From: JBARKJ01 sp963698885
GTDB taxonomy: Bacteria > Nitrospirota > JACRHJ01
Reading direction: 5' to 3'
DNA length: 64,000 bases
Assembly: GCA_963698885.1 (NCBI GenBank)
Contig: CAVOSJ010000003.1
Location: forward strand, 688,105 to 752,104
The notes under the pieces were generated by a model. That model did no database searches. It saw nothing but the letters and a program-made list of their open reading frames with translations, and was not told where the DNA came from. Positions 59,559 through 64,000 of the stretch are shown in pieces. The first letter of the stretch is position 1; the number at the start of each line of letters is the position of its first letter. The translations under genes were made by a program, and so were the position numbers.

Positions 59559-60910
59559 CCGCAAAAAGGCCGCGCCGCGTTATAATCATGGGCGCGGGAG
59601 GCCGCGATTTTCATAACTTCAATATTTTTTTCCGGAAGAATACGGAATATAAAGTAGTCGCTTTTACAGCCGCTCAAATCCCGTTCATATCCAAAAGGAC
59701 GTATCCCCCGTCGCTTGCCGGCCCGCTCTATCCGGAGGGCATCCCCATATTCTCCGAGGAACGGCTCCCGGAGCTTCTGCACACACTCCTTCCGGACACG
59801 GTGGTCTTCTCTTACAGCGACGTATCGGCACAATACGTAATGGGCAAGGCCTCGGAAGTCATGGCGATGGGCCCTGATTTCATGCTCCTTGGGCCTCACA
59901 GCACGATGCTGAAATCATCGCTCCCCGTTATATCCGTCTGCGCGGTGCGCACGGGAAGCGGCAAGAGCCCCCTCACCTTAAAGCTGGCGGGGATATTAAA
60001 ACGCTTAGGCAGGAAACCGGCCGTGATACGCCATCCGATGATATACGGCGATTTCGAACTGCAGAGGGCCCAGCGGTTCTCCTCCATGGAAGACCTGGAC
60101 CTCCAGAAATGCACGGTCGAAGAGAGGGAGGAGTACGAGCCGCTGGTCGGGCAGGGCGTAACCGTGTTCGCGGGCGTGGACTACGAGGAGATACTGTCGA
60201 TGGCGGAAAAAGAGGCGGACATTATAATCTGGGACGGCGGCAACAACGACTTCCCTTTCATCCTGCCTGACCTGGAGATCGTCGTCGCGGACGCGCTCCG
60301 GCCGGACCAGGCGATTGGGTTCTACCCCGGAGAGATAAACCTCCGGCGGGCGGACATAGTCGTTATAAACAAGGCGGGAGTAAAAGAACGGGCAGGGATA
60401 AACAGGGTGCGCGAGGCGGTGAAGCTGGTTAACCCCGCCGCGGTAATAATTACCGCCGAATCTCCGATTACGGTCGAGGGCGGGGCGGAAAATTTAAAAG
60501 GCAGGAAAGTGCTCGTCGTGGAGGACGGGCCGACAGTAACCCACGGCGGGATGGCGTATGGCGCGGGTTACATTGCGGCAAAGGAGGCCGGGGCCATTAT
60601 AGTAAAGCCCCGTAACTCGGCAAAGGGAAGCCTTCATGAGGTCTTTTTGAAGTACCCGCATTTAAAAGATGTCCTGCCGTCGATGGGATACAGCCCTCAG
60701 CAGCTTAGTGACCTGGAGGCGACGATAAACGCCGTGCCGTGCGATATAGTCGTCTCGGCGACGCCAGCGGATTTATCAAGACTTATAAAAACGGAAAAAC
60801 CGATAATCAGGGTGAGGTATTCGATTCAGGAGAAGGGACAACCGACGTTCAATGCCATACTGAAGAAATTCCTGCGGGACGTTAAACCGACGCCGACGCC
60901 GCCGGCTTGA
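59555..60910 (+). CDS. COG2403-type GTPase, cyclic 2,3-diphosphoglycerate synthetase-like
   Basis: 451 residues. N-terminal Rossmann-like part (RVIIMGAGGRDFHNFNIFFR), P-loop-like VRTGSGKSPLTLKLA near residues 130-144, IIWDGGNNDFPF as a Walker-B-like block and VVINKAG. The family contains the archaeal enzyme making cyclic 2,3-diphosphoglycerate, but most bacterial members are uncharacterised. Translational overlap with the aminotransferase suggests a shared process with the aldehyde dehydrogenase. Its stop touches the ftsE stop on the other strand with no gap, so no terminator can lie between the coding regions. Confidence 0.8.
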   Translation: MTAKRPRRVIIMGAGGRDFHNFNIFFRKNTEYKVVAFTAAQIPFISKRTYPPSLAGPLYPEGIPIFSEERLPELLHTLLPDTVVFSYSDVSAQYVMGKASEVMAMGPDFMLLGPHSTMLKSSLPVISVCAVRTGSGKSPLTLKLAGILKRLGRKPAVIRHPMIYGDFELQRAQRFSSMEDLDLQKCTVEEREEYEPLVGQGVTVFAGVDYEEILSMAEKEADIIIWDGGNNDFPFILPDLEIVVADALRPDQAIGFYPGEINLRRADIVVINKAGVKERAGINRVREAVKLVNPAAVIITAESPITVEGGAENLKGRKVLVVEDGPTVTHGGMAYGAGYIAAKEAGAIIVKPRNSAKGSLHEVFLKYPHLKDVLPSMGYSPQQLSDLEATINAVPCDIVVSATPADLSRLIKTEKPIIRVRYSIQEKGQPTFNAILKKFLRDVKPTPTPPA

Positions 60911-61564
60911 CTACTCCTTCATAACTCCCCGCTCGATATGCAAGACCCTGCGCGGCACCATCTCCACCAGGTCGCGGTTGTGAGTCGCGAGGATTATCGT
61001 GGTCCCCTGGGCGTTGATGTCTTTGATGACGGACATTATGTTCTGCGTCGTCTCGAAATCGAGGTTCCCGGTAGGCTCGTCCGCCAGGAGTATCACCGGC
61101 TCTTTAACCAGCGCACGCGCGAGCGCCGCCCTTTGTTGTTCCCCGCCGGATAGCTGGAGCGGGTAGTTGTCCTTCTTTCTGTGGAGGTCAAGCGCCTTAA
61201 GTACCGTCTCCGTCCTGTCCTTTATCTTCTCTTCCCTTGCGCCAGCCACCCGCAGGGAGAGCGCGACGTTCTCGTATACAGTCTTGCGCTCGATTAACTT
61301 GAAGTCCTGAAATACGACCCCGATGCTCCGCCTTAAGCCGGGTATATCCCTCTGCTTAAGCCTCGCGACGTTCCTGCCCGCTACCAGTATCTGCCCGTCG
61401 TCCGGCTCTTCCGCGCAGAGGATGAGCTTGATGATCGTGCTCTTCCCCGCGCCGGACGGGCCGGTCAGATAAACCATCTCTCCCTTTTGCAGCCGGAAGG
61501 AGATATCGTTTACGGCGGGCCGGCGTCCGTCGTAGGACTTCGTGACGTGGTAGAACTGGATCAT
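60911..61564 (-). CDS. ftsE: FtsE-like ABC transporter ATPase
   Basis: 217 residues, FtsE length. Walker A GPSGAGKST, Q-loop VVFQDFKLI, signature LSGGEQQRAALARAL, Walker B VILLADEPTGNLD and H in LATHNRD. The spacing and VFQDFKLIERKTVYENVAL are typical of FtsE, which with FtsX controls septal peptidoglycan hydrolysis. No ftsX follows: the next gene downstream is convergent. The ATG overlaps the transketolase C-subunit stop (ATGA), so it is expressed from that operon. Confidence 0.88.
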   Translation of the reverse strand: MIQFYHVTKSYDGRRPAVNDISFRLQKGEMVYLTGPSGAGKSTIIKLILCAEEPDDGQILVAGRNVARLKQRDIPGLRRSIGVVFQDFKLIERKTVYENVALSLRVAGAREEKIKDRTETVLKALDLHRKKDNYPLQLSGGEQQRAALARALVKEPVILLADEPTGNLDFETTQNIMSVIKDINAQGTTIILATHNRDLVEMVPRRVLHIERGVMKE

Positions 61565-62514
61565 TTCGCGGGTTGTGTGAGTTTCTTCGCGACCGCCTCC
61601 TTGACCGCGGCCTTTATCGCCTCCGCCGTCAGGCCGTAATGCTCCATCAGTTCGTCCGGCTGGCCGGAGGTGCCGAATACGTCTTTTATCCCGATTCTCC
61701 TGAGCGGCACGGGACAGACTTCGGACAGGACCTCCGCGACCGCGCTGCCCAGGCCCCCGATTATGGAATGCTCCTCGGCGGTGACTATCGCGCCGGAGTC
61801 CTTCGCGGCCTCTACGACGGCGTTCAAATCAATGGGCTTTATCGTGGACATATTTATCACGCCTACCGAAACGCCTTCCGCCAAAAGCTCTTCTGCGGCC
61901 TTCAGCGCCTCCGGCACCATTATCCCGCAGGCGATGATGGTCGCGTCCGCGCCCTTTTTCAGGACGTCGGCCTTCCCTACCTTGAACTCATAAGAGTCGT
62001 CGTAGATGACTTCCGTCTTGGCGCGGCCTACCCTGATGTATGTCGGGCCGGCATATTCTTCCATCGCCATTATTACCTTAGCCGTTTCTGTGCCGTCCGC
62101 TGGGACTATGACCGTCATGCCTGGGATGGTGCGCATAAGCGATATGTCCTCTACCGACTGGTGCGAGCCGCCGTCCTCGCCGACGGTAATCCCGGCGTGT
62201 GACGCGACAATCTTTACGTTCAGCCCGGGGTAGCATATCGACTGGCGTATCTGCTCCCATGCGCGGCCGGTGGCGAATACCGCGAAGGTGCTGGCAAACG
62301 GGAGCTTCCCGCCAAGCGAGAACCCTGCCGCGACGCCCATGAGGTTCTGCTCCGCTATGCCGATATTGAAAAACCTCTCCGGAAACTCTTTGCCGAAAAC
62401 CTTGGTTTTTGTGGAGCCCGACAGGTCCGCGTCCAGTGCGACGACCGTCTCGTTTTTCCTGCCCAGTTCCAGGAGCGCCTTGCCGTATGCCTCTCTAGTC
62501 GCGACCTTGCTCAT
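61561..62514 (-). CDS. Transketolase, C-terminal subunit
   Basis: 317 residues covering the pyrimidine-binding and C-terminal domains (GIAEQNLMGVAAGFS, then AGITVGEDGGSHQSVEDI). Works with the N-terminal subunit upstream to move two-carbon units between sugar phosphates using thiamine diphosphate. Split transketolases are common in archaea, Thermotogae and many anaerobes. A 1-deoxyxylulose-5-phosphate synthase half is less likely because of the transketolase-type N-subunit. Overlaps both neighbours by ATGA. Confidence 0.92.
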   Translation of the reverse strand: MSKVATREAYGKALLELGRKNETVVALDADLSGSTKTKVFGKEFPERFFNIGIAEQNLMGVAAGFSLGGKLPFASTFAVFATGRAWEQIRQSICYPGLNVKIVASHAGITVGEDGGSHQSVEDISLMRTIPGMTVIVPADGTETAKVIMAMEEYAGPTYIRVGRAKTEVIYDDSYEFKVGKADVLKKGADATIIACGIMVPEALKAAEELLAEGVSVGVINMSTIKPIDLNAVVEAAKDSGAIVTAEEHSIIGGLGSAVAEVLSEVCPVPLRRIGIKDVFGTSGQPDELMEHYGLTAEAIKAAVKEAVAKKLTQPAK

Positions 62515-63344
62515 CCCCGCCCCCCTATTTCCTTCAGAGCTATCGTAAGTTCATCGTTGGACGGCGGCGTCCCGTGGTACTCCACCTTCCCCTCGAATAA
62601 AGAACACCCCTTGCCCTTTATCGTCCGCGCCACTATGGCCGTCGGCCTGCCCTTGTGGTGCTCCGCGCGGTCCAGCGCGTCTATAATCTCCCCCATGTCA
62701 TGCCCGTCGATGCTTATCGTGTCCCAGCCGAAGGCGGCGAATTTATCCGCGATGGGGTCCACGCACATCACCTCCGAACACGCGCCGTCTATCTGGAGGC
62801 CGTTGTTGTCGATGATGGCGGTCAGGTTATCCAGCCCGTAATGGGCGGCGGTCATGGAGGCTTCCCATACCTGGCCTTCCTGGAGTTCCCCGTCACCAAG
62901 GAGCGCATATACCCGCCAGGGTTTTGAATCCATTTTACCGGAAAGCGCGAGACCACATGATATCGAAAGGCCCTGGCCCAGCGAGCCGGTGGAAATCTCT
63001 ACCCCGGGCAGCTTCTTTGAATCCGGGTGTCCCTGCAAACGGCTCCCCAGCTGCCTTAGGGTGGAAAGCTCTTCCACGGGGAAATACCCGGACCTGGCAA
63101 GGGCGGCGTAAAGCACCGGGGCGGCATGCCCCTTGCAGAGGATGAACCGGTCCCGCTCCGGCCACGAGGGGTCTTCCGGGTTGTGCCGCAGCTTGTGGAA
63201 ATAAAGGGCGGTGACTATATCCGCCGCCGAAAGGGAGCCCCCGGTATGTCCGGAACCTGCCTTGTTCAGCATTTCCACGATGTCCATCCTTATCCTGCAG
63301 GCCGTCTGGTTCAAGCCCTTTATCATGTCAACAGCCATTACCAA
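62511..63344 (-). CDS. Transketolase, N-terminal subunit
   Basis: 277 residues carrying the thiamine diphosphate-binding domain: GHTGGSLSAADIVTAL, then LGDGELQEGQVWEA and IIDNNGLQIDG (GDG-x25-NN motif). The first possible start is TTG at 63344 with GGGGG six bases upstream; the ATG at 63338 is also possible. Overlap with the C-subunit and ftsE shows one operon, probably beginning with the gene at 63790, 14 bases upstream. Confidence 0.92.
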   Translation of the reverse strand: MVMAVDMIKGLNQTACRIRMDIVEMLNKAGSGHTGGSLSAADIVTALYFHKLRHNPEDPSWPERDRFILCKGHAAPVLYAALARSGYFPVEELSTLRQLGSRLQGHPDSKKLPGVEISTGSLGQGLSISCGLALSGKMDSKPWRVYALLGDGELQEGQVWEASMTAAHYGLDNLTAIIDNNGLQIDGACSEVMCVDPIADKFAAFGWDTISIDGHDMGEIIDALDRAEHHKGRPTAIVARTIKGKGCSLFEGKVEYHGTPPSNDELTIALKEIGGRG

Positions 63345-63358
63345 CTTAATCCCCCTTT

Positions 63359-63790
63359 TTAGTCCCAGTCGTCCTCGGACGCCAGGTAGTCAAGAATCTC
63401 GCTGTCCAATCCTCTTTCCTTCAAAGGCCTCTCCCTGGCCTCTTCGGCTGTCTCCGCCTTGTGTTCTGCTTTGGTCTTCACCTCGGGAGCCGCGCTCAAA
63501 TCGGGTGCGGGCGTATCCAGGTCCGGGAGATTTTCCTCCTTTGCCGTGAACTGCCCCGCCACAAGGTCCTTTATCACCTGCTTGTGCTGCTCCTCCATTA
63601 TCTCCCGGACGACCTGTTCCAGCTTATTGAACTTCAAGATGTCGGCGTAGCTGGTCTTCCGGGACGCGAGGATTGCCCCGCCCCTGTAAAGGAGGGTGAC
63701 GATAACGGGGTTACGCAGGCCGTTATCTTCGGTCTGGACGTGATAGACGGTACCTTTGTACCGGAAGTCGGTATTGAAGCCGGTGAGCAT
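63359..63790 (-). CDS. Conserved hypothetical protein
   Basis: 143 residues from the ATG at 63790 (MLTGFNTDFRYKGTVYHVQTED); an upstream start at 63850 would add 20 residues. The N-terminal 75 residues are compact (VQTEDNG, then IVTLLYRGGAILASRKTSY) and recall a small family of unknown function that I remember from Deltaproteobacteria and Acidobacteria; this is from memory only. The C-terminal half is acidic and probably disordered (DLDTPAPDLSAAPE) and ends in DSEILDYLASEDDWD. No Shine-Dalgarno sequence is evident. Directly upstream of transketolase. Confidence 0.7.
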   Translation of the reverse strand: MLTGFNTDFRYKGTVYHVQTEDNGLRNPVIVTLLYRGGAILASRKTSYADILKFNKLEQVVREIMEEQHKQVIKDLVAGQFTAKEENLPDLDTPAPDLSAAPEVKTKAEHKAETAEEARERPLKERGLDSEILDYLASEDDWD

Positions 63791-63908
63791 TTTTTTTAAA
63801 TATTGCGTTTTAAGTAGCTGGATTATATATAAAGGCAAAGGCGCGCGCAAGCAAAAAGAAGTTGACGGGGCTTAAGATGTGTAATATATTGCAAATTCAC
63901 CCCCAGAT

Positions 63909-63995
63909 GCCGGCGTGGTGAAACTGGTAGACGCGCTGGACTCAAAATCCAGTAAGGGCAACCTTGTGCCGGTTCGATTCCGGCCGCCGGCACCA
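63909..63995 (+). tRNA. tRNA-Leu (CAA)
   Basis: 87 bases with encoded CCA and a long variable arm. Acceptor GCCGGCG/CGCCGGC, anticodon loop CTCAAAA in a TGGA/TCCA stem, anticodon CAA; T arm CCGG-TTCGATT-CCGG. The window ends five bases later. Confidence 0.97.
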
Positions 63996-64000
63996 AATCT

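Noticed and set aside
63851..64000. tRNA-Leu as an integration site of a mobile element
   Set aside because: The window ends five bases after the gene; no integrase or repeated 3' end is visible.

Overview
The window is bacterial chromosomal DNA (roughly 55-60% G+C, ATA and AGG codons common). It is built around the main ribosomal-protein and RNA-polymerase gene cluster. The organism is probably a diderm: it has an ArnT-like membrane glycosyltransferase and a DegP/HtrA protease. It is probably at least partly anaerobic or hydrogen-metabolising, because [NiFe]-hydrogenase maturation genes hypA, hypB and hypF are present. Ribosomal proteins S4, S14, L33 and L36 all keep their zinc cysteines, transketolase is split into two subunits, and the rpoB/rpoA sequences look like those of Deltaproteobacteria/Nitrospirae-type lineages. 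I cannot assign a phylum from sequence alone.

Layout: 1-1683 (minus) is the end of an envelope operon. 1784-8372 (plus) carries a NYN nuclease-like protein, hypA-hypB-hypF, hisS, a YfcE-type phosphoesterase and an HD-domain hydrolase, closed by a two-way terminator at 8409-8436. From 43436 down to 8459 everything is on the minus strand. In transcription order this is tRNA-Thr(UGU), tRNA-Tyr, tRNA-Gly, a TPR/peptidase-MA gene, tRNA-Thr(GGU), tuf copy 2, rpmG, tRNA-Trp, secE, nusG, rplK, rplA, rplJ, rplL, rpoB, rpoC, terminator; then a consensus promoter and rpsL, rpsG, fusA, tuf copy 1; then the complete S10, spc and alpha operons from rpsJ to rplQ. 43500-44640 is an AT-rich island without a recognisable gene. 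44641-52770 (minus) is degP, PIN-TRAM (yacL), ispD, ispF, cysE, cysS, rlmB, an order close to that of Bacillus upstream of rpmG-secE-nusG. 52850-56718 (minus) holds bioA-hpt and a metallo-beta-lactamase/methyltransferase pair. 56804-60910 (plus) is an overlapping trio of aldehyde dehydrogenase, class III aminotransferase and a COG2403-type GTPase. 60911-63790 (minus) is a conserved hypothetical, split transketolase and an ftsE without ftsX. A tRNA-Leu(CAA) closes the window.

Fourteen apparent one-base indels interrupt eleven genes (hypF x2, HD gene, rplQ, rplE, rpoC, tuf-2, the TPR/peptidase gene x3, hpt, bioA, aldehyde dehydrogenase, aminotransferase). Many lie in short homopolymers, and every repair restores a family-typical length. 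Several hit essential genes, so I read them mainly as sequencing or assembly errors and give each gene its full span.

The points most worth a second look are: a three-way RNA switch that could hide the rpsD ribosome-binding site; a TPR/metallopeptidase gene inserted in the otherwise E. coli-like thrU-tyrU-glyT-thrT-tufB cluster; the very long disordered repeat extension on RlmB and the basic tail on CysE; the AT-rich island; and the aldehyde dehydrogenase-aminotransferase-GTPase operon.
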